Source: CAVRXQ01 sp963831155
GTDB taxonomy: Bacteria > Actinomycetota > Acidimicrobiia > Acidimicrobiales > Bog-793
Reading direction: 5' to 3'
Length of the DNA: 64,000 bases
Assembly (NCBI GenBank): GCA_963831155.1
Contig: CAWHOY010000005.1
Span: forward strand, 1,018,572-1,082,571
Shown: one piece after another, positions 1 through 7,057 of the stretch
Position numbering within the stretch: the stretch's first letter is position 1
How the letters are laid out: each line of letters opens with the position of its first letter
Notes under the pieces: model-generated
Database searches by the model: none
Seen by the model: only the letters and a program-made list of their open reading frames with translations
Told to the model about the DNA's origin: nothing
Translations under genes and position numbers: made by a program

Positions 1-554
1 TGATCGCGGCGTTGCTTTTGCTGGCCCGCAGTGACCGCGGGATCGAGCACAAGTCGCCCGTCGATCTCGATGAGATCCTGCGCAGGACCGTCGCATCACT
101 GAGTAGCGCGCGCCAGGAAAAGGACATTGCAGTGCAGACGTCCCTTGATGCCTCCCTGATCATGGGCGACCCCGAGCTGGTCGAGCGACTCGTCGTCAAT
201 CTCGTCGACAACGCCATCGCGCACAACCTGAACCACGGATTCGTGAAAATCAGCACGACAACCGACGCGCACGCGACGCGCCTCGTGATCGAGAACGCCG
301 GCCATCTCATCGATCCGGATGGTGTTGAGCGGCTCGTGCAGCCGTTCGAGCGGGCGGAGGGCGCCCGGATGAATCACAACGGCCGGCTCGGGCTCGGCCT
401 GTCGATCGTCGACGCCATCGCACGAGCTCACGGCGCCTCGGTCTCCCTTATCGCCCGCGACGAAGGAGGACTGATCGTCACCGTCGAGTTCCCAAGAGGT
501 GCATCCGAGCTCGAACCCGATGCCGCGCCCGGCCGGCATATCGCTACCCAGTAA
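1..554 (+). CDS. Sensor histidine kinase, C-terminal part (gene enters from outside the window)
   Basis: The reading frame is open from base 3 to a TAA at 552-554, so the 5' end lies outside the window. What remains is the end of the dimerisation/phosphoacceptor domain (LLLLARSDRG, which follows the H-box helix in OmpR-partner kinases) and a complete HATPase domain. The N box is NLVDNAIAHN, the F box is VQPFERA and the G2 box is GLGLSIVDAIARAHG. The usual DxGxG of the G1 box reads ENAGHLI, a weak match, so ATP binding may be atypical. It would phosphorylate a response regulator encoded upstream, which is not visible. Family assignment is firm; signal and partner are unknown. Confidence 0.9.
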   Translation, partial: IAALLLLARSDRGIEHKSPVDLDEILRRTVASLSSARQEKDIAVQTSLDASLIMGDPELVERLVVNLVDNAIAHNLNHGFVKISTTTDAHATRLVIENAGHLIDPDGVERLVQPFERAEGARMNHNGRLGLGLSIVDAIARAHGASVSLIARDEGGLIVTVEFPRGASELEPDAAPGRHIATQ

Positions 555-587
555 GCCCTCGGATGTGCAGGTGCGGGAGCGTTCGCT

Positions 588-1229
588 CTACGGCTTCGAA
601 GTCGTCCCCGCTCGTGCGAGTAATCCGTCGAGGATCAAGGGGATGAGACGCTCGCTTTGATCGGCGGTGAGCGTCGGACTCATGCACATCGGGCTGATGA
701 ACTGCATGACATCGGACCCACTCACGTCGGTCCGCACGACGCCCGCGCGCTGTGCCCGCTCGATGACGAGCGTCATCGCCGCGTCGAGCCGCTGGCGCGA
801 CTGCAGCTTGAGGTCGGGGTTTTTTTCGAACGCTTCGTGAAGTTCGTTCAAGAACGTCCGCTTCCCTAGCGCATAGCGGACAAAGGCCTCGATGAAGGTC
901 TCCACCGCCGCCCACGGATCCAGACTTGCAACCGCAGTCTCAGCGGTCGTAACGACCTGGTCGACGTCAGTGCGGTAGACGGCCTCGACGAGGTCGATCC
1001 GCCTCGGGAAGTGTCGGTAGAGCGTTCCGACTCCGACGCCGGCTTCGCGGGCCACGGCCTCCAACGAGGCCCCTCCGCCGTCGCGACCGAAGACCCCCCG
1101 GGCCGCGGCGACGATCCGCTCGGAATTGCGTCGAGCGTCCGCCCGCATCGGGCGGCCGTCCTCGTCGTGCTCCAGCTCCGCGTCGATGACGATCTCGACG
1201 CCGCTTTGCCGGGTCACCACGCGACTCAC
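588..1229 (-). CDS. TetR/AcrR-family transcriptional repressor
   Basis: 213 residues from a GTG start preceded by GGAAGG at a good distance; an internal ATG at 1146-1148 (MRADARRN) is the alternative. The N-terminal helix-turn-helix runs about residues 33-80 and contains SLEAVAREAGVGVGTLYRHFPRR, shown here only to identify the fold. The C-terminal ligand-binding region is the SBD-like type seen in regulators of drug exporters. The gene is divergent from an MFS exporter, and the space between them carries repeated operator-like elements. The regulator probably represses the exporter and itself until a toxic ligand binds. The ligand is unknown. Confidence 0.9.
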   Translation of the reverse strand: MSRVVTRQSGVEIVIDAELEHDEDGRPMRADARRNSERIVAAARGVFGRDGGGASLEAVAREAGVGVGTLYRHFPRRIDLVEAVYRTDVDQVVTTAETAVASLDPWAAVETFIEAFVRYALGKRTFLNELHEAFEKNPDLKLQSRQRLDAAMTLVIERAQRAGVVRTDVSGSDVMQFISPMCMSPTLTADQSERLIPLILDGLLARAGTTSKP

Positions 1230-1253
1230 GCCTTCCGTCCAAATAGCGACTTG

Positions 1254-1288
1254 CTAACCGGAGGCACCCTCCGTATACTAACCGGAGG
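1254..1288. promoter_or_regulatory. Putative TetR operator: two direct 11-mers with internal inverted repeats
   Basis: CTAACCGGAGG occurs at 1254-1264 and again at 1278-1288, exactly 24 bp apart on the same helix face. The first copy opens into a perfect inverted repeat CGGAGG-CAC-CCTCCG (1259-1273). The second runs into the 10-bp palindrome GGAAGCTTCC. A further TAGC-N5-GCTA lies just before the first copy (1244-1256). The block sits between the divergent TetR and MFS genes, 44-78 bp ahead of the exporter start. Binding is inferred. Confidence 0.6.
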
Positions 1289-1331
1289 AAGCTTCCGCTT
1301 ACTCAGAATACCAGCGGAAAGGTCGAAGTCA

Positions 1332-2903
1332 ATGCCCGCTCAAACTCTTAGCCTCGCACGCCCCGCACTCCCCGGTACCGGCCCGAACGAGGGATCCGGA
1401 GGGCTGCGCAGCCTGCTCGCCCGGCCTTCGGTGTTCCTCCTCGTGATCCTTGCCGCCCAGTTGATGGTGGTGCTCGACACGACGATCGTCAACGTCGCGC
1501 TTCCCCACATCCAGCGCAGCCTGGGATTTTCGAACGGCGCCCTCTCCTGGGTGCTGAACGGCTACATCCTCACCTTCGGTGGGCTCCTCCTCCTCGGCGC
1601 CCGCGCCGGTGACCTCCTCGGGCGACGCACAACGTTTCTCACCGGCATCGCGATCTTCTCGATGAGCTCACTCGTCGGCGGGCTCGCGGTGGCGGGGTGG
1701 ATGCTGCTCGCTGCCCGGGTCGTCCAGGGCATCGGTGCTGCGTTGGCCGCACCCTCGGCGCTCTCGCTGCTCACCGCCGTCTTTCCCGAAGGCGCGCAGC
1801 GGGTGCGGGCGATCGCGCTGTACACGACGGTGTCGGCAGCGGGCGGTGCCATCGGGCTGGTGTCCGGCGGACTGCTCACCGAACTCGTTTCGTGGCGGTG
1901 GGTGATGTTCGTCAACGTCCCGATCGCGGTCGTCGCGTGGTTGCTCGGGCGGGAAGTGATCCCCGAAACGGAACGCCGCCACGGTCACTTCGACCTCGCC
2001 GGCGCGTTGACGTCGACGATCGGCATGACAGGGATCGTCCTCGGACTCGTCGAAGCGGGGACGACGAGCTGGACGAATTCGCTGGCCGTGGTTCCGCTCC
2101 TCGTCGGGGTGGCGCTCATCGGAGTATTCCTCCGCAACGAATCGAGAGCGGAGGAGCCGATCCTTCCCCTCCGGCTGCTCGCGCACCCGACGCGCTCTGC
2201 GGCGAATATCGCTCGCGGCCTCGTGTACGCCGGGATGTACGGAATGTTCTTCTACTTGTCCCAGTTCTTCCAGGACATCCAGCACTACTCGCCGCTTCGT
2301 GCCGCGGTGGCGTTCTTGCCGATGCCGATGACGGTGTTCCTCGCGTCGCAATTGACGAGCCGCGTGCTCGTTCGACGCGTCTCGCAGCGTTCCCTGATGC
2401 TCACGGGAATCCTCCTCGCCGGACTCGGCCTACTGCTTGCGACGAGGCTGCTTTCAGCGACGACGTCCTACGCGGAAATTGTCATCGCGATCGTCCTGCT
2501 CGGCGCCGGCGCCGGTATCTCATTCGTGAGCCTCACCTCCGCCTCGTTGGCGCAGGTTGAGCCCGCCGACGCGGGGGCGGCGTCGGGCCTCATCAACGTC
2601 AGCCAGCAGATCGGTGCGGCGCTCGGCCTCTCGGTGCTCGTCAGCGCGTTCGGCGTTGTGACGCATCACGCAAACATCGGCGCTCGAGTGTCGCCGAGCG
2701 CGGCTTCGTCGTTCGACGCGCTCATCGTTCACGGACTGCACGACGTCTTCAGTCTTGGGCTCCTGTTCACGGTCGTAGCGTTCGCGGTTGTCGCGAGGTT
2801 CATCCGCCGCGATCAGCAGGCGCCGCTTCCCCTGGAAGCCGAGGTCGTCGAGATGGCAACGAGCGACGAGTGGTCCGAGGAGTGCCCGGCCGAAGCGAGC
2901 TGA
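1332..2903 (+). CDS. DHA2-family (EmrB/QacA type) 14-helix MFS drug exporter
   Basis: The ATG at 1332 is chosen because a GGAAAGG ribosome site lies about 9 bases upstream and the protein then starts just before the first membrane segment; the frame is open further upstream but that part reads as TetR shadow. The product is 523 residues. The signature LDTTIVNVALP is in helix 1, followed by the DLLGRRTTF loop of motif A and PSALSLL. Fourteen hydrophobic segments can be followed, as expected for proton-driven DHA2 exporters. It probably extrudes the compound sensed by the divergent TetR regulator. Substrate specificity cannot be read from sequence. Confidence 0.92.
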   Translation: MPAQTLSLARPALPGTGPNEGSGGLRSLLARPSVFLLVILAAQLMVVLDTTIVNVALPHIQRSLGFSNGALSWVLNGYILTFGGLLLLGARAGDLLGRRTTFLTGIAIFSMSSLVGGLAVAGWMLLAARVVQGIGAALAAPSALSLLTAVFPEGAQRVRAIALYTTVSAAGGAIGLVSGGLLTELVSWRWVMFVNVPIAVVAWLLGREVIPETERRHGHFDLAGALTSTIGMTGIVLGLVEAGTTSWTNSLAVVPLLVGVALIGVFLRNESRAEEPILPLRLLAHPTRSAANIARGLVYAGMYGMFFYLSQFFQDIQHYSPLRAAVAFLPMPMTVFLASQLTSRVLVRRVSQRSLMLTGILLAGLGLLLATRLLSATTSYAEIVIAIVLLGAGAGISFVSLTSASLAQVEPADAGAASGLINVSQQIGAALGLSVLVSAFGVVTHHANIGARVSPSAASSFDALIVHGLHDVFSLGLLFTVVAFAVVARFIRRDQQAPLPLEAEVVEMATSDEWSEECPAEAS

Positions 2904-3008
2904 GACCACGCGTTGCGCGCCTGCACGGGTCACACTTGCAGCCGACGCGTGTCAGGGCCGCACGCTGACCGTCGCGATCCGCGTCGTAGCGCACGCGGTT
3001 GGGGCTGT

Positions 3009-3464
3009 CTATCTCTGCGCCTCCGCGTCTTCGATCTCTGTCAACTCGTCGAGCCGGCGTTGGTGGCGCCCACCTTCGAACGCCGTGGCGAGAAACACGT
3101 CGAAGATCGCGATCGCGAGCTCCGGAGCGACGACGCGCGCGCCAAGCGCAATCACGTTCGCGTTGTTGTGGAGGCGTGCGAAGCGAGCCGTGTACTCGTC
3201 GTGGCAGACCGCCGCCCTCGCGCCACGCACCTTGTTCGCGGCCATCGCCTCGCCGTTGCCGCTTCCACCGATCACCACAGCGAGGTCGGCGTCTCCAGAG
3301 ACGACCATGCGGGCGGCGTGCGCGCAGATCGGCGGGTAGTCAACCGGATCGGTGCTGTAGGTCCCGATGTCGGCAACCGTCAACTCGACGGAGGGAGTCA
3401 GGTGCGCCGCGATCGCGCCTTTCAGGCCGAATCCAGCGTGGTCCGAGGCGAGTACGACGCGCAT
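3009..3464 (-). CDS. rpiB: Ribose-5-phosphate isomerase B
   Basis: Interconverts ribose 5-phosphate and ribulose 5-phosphate in the cytosolic pentose phosphate pathway. 151 residues from an ATG with AGGAG just upstream. The N-terminus has SDHAGFGLK and the phosphate/active-site loop reads GGSGNGEAMAANKV; HNNANV supplies the conserved His and Asn. Enteric-type RpiB has a catalytic Cys in that loop. Here, as in the Mycobacterium tuberculosis enzyme, the Cys is absent and the Glu of GNGE is the likely base. The gene is 55 bp downstream of a HAD phosphatase on the same strand, probably one operon. Confidence 0.93.
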   Translation of the reverse strand: MRVVLASDHAGFGLKGAIAAHLTPSVELTVADIGTYSTDPVDYPPICAHAARMVVSGDADLAVVIGGSGNGEAMAANKVRGARAAVCHDEYTARFARLHNNANVIALGARVVAPELAIAIFDVFLATAFEGGRHQRRLDELTEIEDAEAQR

Positions 3465-3519
3465 AGGTGCTCCTTTCATCGACGAAGCGGCGGATGTTTT
3501 CCTTCGCTCGGCGGTCTCT

Positions 3520-4272
3520 TTATTCGGGGGGGCCCGCCCAGTCCGAGTGCGGATCCGAAGCGGGGAATGACTCGAGTTCCTGTTCGTCCAGACGCTGCTC
3601 GCGGCGGAGGTCCAGCTCCCGTCCCAGCTCTTCGAGGAACCCGACCGTGAGATCGGCGAGCCGCTCGACCACGGCGTCGGCGCGCCGGAGCACGACTGCC
3701 GGCGGTGGGTCGTCGCGATTCGGAACGGCGACGACGGCGAGACCGGCGGCGACAGCCGACCGGATGCCGTTCGCCGAATCCTCGACGGCGACGCAGGATG
3801 CCGCCGCTTCACCGAGACGCCGGGAAGCCTCAACGTAGACGTCAGGAGACGGCTTGCCTTGCGCCACCTCTTCGGAGGACACCGACGCCCGGAACAGGTC
3901 GGTCCAGCCGGCGAGCGTGAGGACCTTGTCGATCACGACACGGTTCGAGGAGGACGCGAGCGCGAGCGGCCAGCGTCGATGCAAGCGTTGGAGCAGTTCA
4001 TCCGCATCGGGGACGACTGGGAGATGCTGTGTGTAGCTAGCGAGAACTTCCCGAACTACGAGGTCGACGATGTCGTCGGTGGGGAGGTCGAGGGACAACT
4101 CGTCATGCAGGTAGGCCGCCCATTCGCGCGAGCTCATGCCCTGCATCGCCGCGGTCGCCCCTGCTTGCCAATTTCCGCCGTTGCGCTCGGCGACGACACG
4201 GCGCGCCTCGTCCCAGATCCGCTCCGAGACCAACAGGACGCCGTCGAGGTCGAACACCACCGCCTTGATCAC
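3520..4272 (-). CDS. HAD-superfamily phosphatase (beta-phosphoglucomutase-like subfamily)
   Basis: Start taken as the GTG at 4272, giving VIKAVVFDLDGVLL, because HAD proteins of this type begin a few residues before motif I; the open frame extends to 4347. About 250 residues. Motif I is DLDGVLL with the nucleophile Asp, motif II is LASSSNR, motif III Lys is in QGKPSPDVY, and motif IV is VEDSANGIRSAVAAG. The cap insertion between motifs I and II is the alpha-helical type of sugar-phosphate phosphatases and phosphomutases. Co-transcription with rpiB suggests a sugar-phosphate substrate. The exact substrate is not predictable. Confidence 0.88.
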   Translation of the reverse strand: MIKAVVFDLDGVLLVSERIWDEARRVVAERNGGNWQAGATAAMQGMSSREWAAYLHDELSLDLPTDDIVDLVVREVLASYTQHLPVVPDADELLQRLHRRWPLALASSSNRVVIDKVLTLAGWTDLFRASVSSEEVAQGKPSPDVYVEASRRLGEAAASCVAVEDSANGIRSAVAAGLAVVAVPNRDDPPPAVVLRRADAVVERLADLTVGFLEELGRELDLRREQRLDEQELESFPASDPHSDWAGPPE

Positions 4273-4493
4273 GACCGCGAGTATCCCAACACCGACGAGG
4301 AAACGCTCCCCACGAGCTCCGGCGAACCTCGGGCAGCGCGAAGTCAATTGGCGATGACACGCCTATTCCCACCGAATGGCCCGAAAAGTCGGCGGTCGGG
4401 ATCTTTGAAGTGAGGAACGGACCTTGCGCGTTTGTCTCTCGAGGCGCAAGGTGGACCTGGGGGAATCCAAAGAGGCAAAGAGGAGGTGCCGGC

Positions 4494-4952
4494 ATGGCTG
4501 ACATCGTCAAGAAGGAAACCCGAAGGGTTGAATCACCCGACTTTTTCGAGCGCGTGTTCGACGACTGGGCGCGACTGATGCCTTTCCGCCGTCCGTGGGT
4601 CTTCGGTCGGGATCTGATGGGAGAAGACGTCATCCGCGTTGACGAGTTCCGCGACGGCGAGGAGTTGGTGGTTCGTGCCGAGCTTCCAGGCATCGACCCG
4701 GACAAGGACGTCGAACTCACCGTCGCTGACGGGATGCTGCACATCCAAGCGGAACGCCGCGAAGAGGAGCACCGGGCGGGGAAGGGCTACCGGCGCCGCG
4801 AGCTGCGATACGGCTCGTTCTCGCGCAGTCTTCCGCTCGCTTCCGGCGTGAAGGAGTCGGACATCACCGCCACCTACAAGGATGGCATCTTGGAGATCCG
4901 GATTCCCGCTCCGAAGGAATCCGCGACGCGAGTGCCGATCTCAAAGAAGTAG
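4494..4952 (+). CDS. Small heat-shock protein, Hsp20/alpha-crystallin family
   Basis: 152 residues from an ATG preceded by a near-perfect AGGAGGTG at 4481-4488. An ATP-independent holdase that binds unfolding proteins. A short amphipathic N-terminal arm (FFERVFDDWARLMPF) is followed by the alpha-crystallin domain, about residues 45-140, with ELPGIDPDKDVELTV and the final-strand GILEIRIP; the C-terminal tail has an IxI-like VPI. No HAIR (HspR) or CIRCE element is visible upstream, so the heat-shock control is not apparent. Confidence 0.94.
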   Translation: MADIVKKETRRVESPDFFERVFDDWARLMPFRRPWVFGRDLMGEDVIRVDEFRDGEELVVRAELPGIDPDKDVELTVADGMLHIQAERREEEHRAGKGYRRRELRYGSFSRSLPLASGVKESDITATYKDGILEIRIPAPKESATRVPISKK

Positions 4953-4973
4953 ACGGTCCGCTAGGCACGACAT

Positions 4974-5030
4974 CGGGCTCGGGCGTCGGGACGCCGCGGC
5001 GCACAGCGTCGAGCGCCCTGCCTGAGCCCG
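4974..5030. terminator. Candidate bidirectional terminator between convergent hsp20 and osmC
   Basis: CGGGCTC at 4974-4980 pairs with GAGCCCG at 5024-5030, and inside it GGGCG (4981-4985) pairs with CGCCC (5014-5018), giving a long GC-rich hairpin between two convergent genes. No U-tract follows on either strand, so it may act only as a 3'-end stabiliser. Confidence 0.4.
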
Positions 5031-5456
5031 TTATGCCGCCAGCGACGCAGAGAGCGTGATTTCGGGAACGCCGGCGAGCGCTCGACTGACCGGACAGTTC
5101 GCCTTCGCGTCCCGAGCGAATTCGAGGAACGTCGCGTCGTCGATCCCGGGCACGACTCCGACCGTCACCAAATCGATGTTTGTGATCGTCGGCGCGCCGT
5201 CCAGAGGTCTCAAGGTGACGGCGGCGTCGGTGCGGATCGAATTGGCACGATGGCCAGCCTTCGCGAGCGCGTTCGCGAGCGCCATCGAAAAACACGCCGA
5301 ATGGGCTGCCGCGATCAGCTGCTCCGGGCTCGATCCGGGGCCGTCTTCGAATCGTGATTTAAACGAATACTCGCCCTTGATCGCGTCGCCCGCGCTGAAC
5401 GATCCCGTTCCCGACGCGAGGTCGCCCAACCACTGCGCACTTCCTTTTGCCGGCAT
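5031..5456 (-). CDS. OsmC/Ohr-family peroxiredoxin
   Basis: 141 residues; the ATG at 5456 is preceded by AAAGGAG, while the frame upstream of it has no such site. Thiol-dependent reduction of organic hydroperoxides. The two redox cysteines are in HSACFSMAL and NCPVSRAL, and the conserved Arg/Glu environment is in EYSFKSRFEDG and SPEQLIAAAHS. Length and spacing match OsmC rather than Ohr. Downstream of a DksA/TraR-like gene by 77 bp on the same strand, so a stress-response operon is plausible. Confidence 0.9.
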   Translation of the reverse strand: MPAKGSAQWLGDLASGTGSFSAGDAIKGEYSFKSRFEDGPGSSPEQLIAAAHSACFSMALANALAKAGHRANSIRTDAAVTLRPLDGAPTITNIDLVTVGVVPGIDDATFLEFARDAKANCPVSRALAGVPEITLSASLAA

Positions 5457-5533
5457 CTCGCGCTCCTTTGTGTAATCGCTTCGTGCACTTGCCAACAGCT
5501 GCTCAAGGGTCCGCCGAGAGGCTCCGGAGGAAG

Positions 5534-5875
5534 TCACTCGCCCTCGGCTGCGGCCTCGTCGACCGTGAGGTCCGCCGCGGGATCTGCTTCGAGCCGCTCG
5601 TCGGGAATGGGCAGTCCGCTGCGAACCGAGAAACCGTAGGTGCCTTCACGAAGGCGTTGTTCCACGCGTCCGATCGCCTCGAGGCGACTGCGAAGACTTT
5701 CGGCGACGGCGTCATCGGTTCCTTCAGCGGTCAACCGCTCGGCAGGGTCGAACATGTCGCCGGTCTCCCTCGACGCCTCGAGGTCTGACGCCTCGTCGGT
5801 GGACGCCTGCGCGAGGAGGCCCTCCACGCGTTCCCGTTCGGAAGCAAGTAGCGCTTTCGCCCGATCCGGTTCCAT
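5534..5875 (-). CDS. DksA/TraR-family protein lacking the zinc-finger cysteines
   Basis: 113 residues from an ATG right after GGGAGGGAG. An N-terminal coiled-coil region (MEPDRAKALLASERERVEGLL) leads to the DksA/TraR C-terminal block GTYGFSVRSGLPIPDERLEADPAA, here only cited for comparison. Family members have YGxCxxCGxPIPxxRLEAxPxAxxCxxC. In this protein all four zinc-binding Cys are replaced (positions read S, S, and no Cys in DLTVDEA) while the surrounding PIPxxRLEAxP is retained. Such proteins would still be able to enter the RNA polymerase secondary channel. Role is inferred from family; loss of zinc binding is seen directly. Confidence 0.8.
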   Translation of the reverse strand: MEPDRAKALLASERERVEGLLAQASTDEASDLEASRETGDMFDPAERLTAEGTDDAVAESLRSRLEAIGRVEQRLREGTYGFSVRSGLPIPDERLEADPAADLTVDEAAAEGE

Positions 5876-5924
5876 GCTCCCTCCCGTCACCAAGCCGACA
5901 CCCGAGGTATTCGGGCGTGTTGTG

Positions 5925-6875
5925 TTACGCGGAAGCCTCGCTCAGCATTTCGAGTTCCGCCCCGCTCAGAACTAGAGACGCCATGGCGACCAACGCGGGA
6001 ACTTGTTCCGCTGTCCGCGCGCTCGCGATCGGTGCAACCACCGTCGGCTGCGCTGCCAGCCATGCGAGCGCCACCGTCGGCGGCTCGACGCCGTGCGCCG
6101 CTGCAACTTCGTCGAGGGCCGCGAGAACCTCGAGACCCCGCTCCGACTCGAGGTATCTCGCAGCGTTCGCCGCTCTCGCGCTCTGCACCTTTTGCACCGT
6201 TTCGGGGCGATACTTCCCGGTGAGGAAGCCTGATGCGAGCGCGTAGTAGGGCATCACTCCAAGGCCATACTGCTCGGCGAGGCGACGTCGTTCACCTTCG
6301 TAGGTCTCACGCGAGACGAGGTTGTAGTGCGGCTGCAAGGCGACGTACGGCGCCGTTCCTTCGCGCCCCGAGAACTCGAGCTCCTCCTGAAGTCGTTCGA
6401 TGCTGATGTTCGAGACGCCGATCGCCCGCACCTTTCCGGCACGCACGAGCTCGTCGAGTGCGCCCATGATCTCTTCGACGGGCACCGCCTCGTCGTCGTA
6501 GTGCGTGTAATAGAGGTCGATGTAATCGGTGCGGAGACGTTCGAGCGAAGCTTCGGCGGCACGTTTGATGTTCCCCGGGGCGAGGCCCTTGTATTCCGGG
6601 TGGCTTCCAACCTTCGTCGCCACGACGAACTCGGCACGAATGCCGCGTGTCTCGAGCCACTCTCCGATCATCGCTTCAGATTCGCCGCCGCGATTTCCCG
6701 GAACCCAGTGGGGATACGAGTCCGAGGTGTCGACGAAATTCCCCCCCGCGGCCCGGTAGGCGTCCAAGACTGCGAACGACTGGTCGCGGTCCGCCGTCCA
6801 GCCGAAGACGTTGCCTCCGAGGTTGAGCGGGAAAACCTCGAGGTCCGATGAGCCGATCTTCCTCAAATCAGTCAT
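5925..6875 (-). CDS. Aldo/keto reductase
   Basis: 316 residues from the ATG at 6875 (MTDLRKIGSSDLEV); an upstream in-frame ATG gives a non-conserved extension. NADPH-dependent reduction of aldehydes or ketones. The catalytic tetrad is visible: Asp in FVDTSDSY, Tyr in SDSYPHW, Lys in VVATKVG and His in YTHYDD. The TIM-barrel core continues to PIASARTAEQV, the cofactor phosphate-binding region. A decayed paralogue of the first 90 residues occurs at 48031-48316. Divergent from an MFS exporter. Substrate unknown. Confidence 0.92.
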   Translation of the reverse strand: MTDLRKIGSSDLEVFPLNLGGNVFGWTADRDQSFAVLDAYRAAGGNFVDTSDSYPHWVPGNRGGESEAMIGEWLETRGIRAEFVVATKVGSHPEYKGLAPGNIKRAAEASLERLRTDYIDLYYTHYDDEAVPVEEIMGALDELVRAGKVRAIGVSNISIERLQEELEFSGREGTAPYVALQPHYNLVSRETYEGERRRLAEQYGLGVMPYYALASGFLTGKYRPETVQKVQSARAANAARYLESERGLEVLAALDEVAAAHGVEPPTVALAWLAAQPTVVAPIASARTAEQVPALVAMASLVLSGAELEMLSEASA

Positions 6876-7041
6876 GCCGACTCCATCGCAATGTGAACGC
6901 GACCCATTCCACACCCGCTGGGGCGTCCGAGAAAAGTCGACGCGCCCGGCGAGCCGGGAATCCGGTACAACAGGAAGGCGACGAAATTGCCCGCCGGGTG
7001 TGCGAATTCGATTCGCTCGGTAGCAGAAAGCTCAAGATCTT

Positions 7042-7052
7042 GTGACAGTCAC
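7042..7052. promoter_or_regulatory. Short perfect inverted repeat ahead of an MFS gene
   Basis: GTGAC-A-GTCAC lies 5 bp before the exporter start in the divergent space between the aldo/keto reductase and the MFS gene. AAGATCTT (7034-7041) adjoins it. It could be an operator, but the half-sites are only 5 bp. Confidence 0.3.
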
Positions 7053-7057
7053 GATGC

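Noticed and set aside
1011..1331. Extended N-terminus of the first MFS exporter
   Set aside because: Translation opposite the TetR gene; ribosome site and family start support ATG at 1332.
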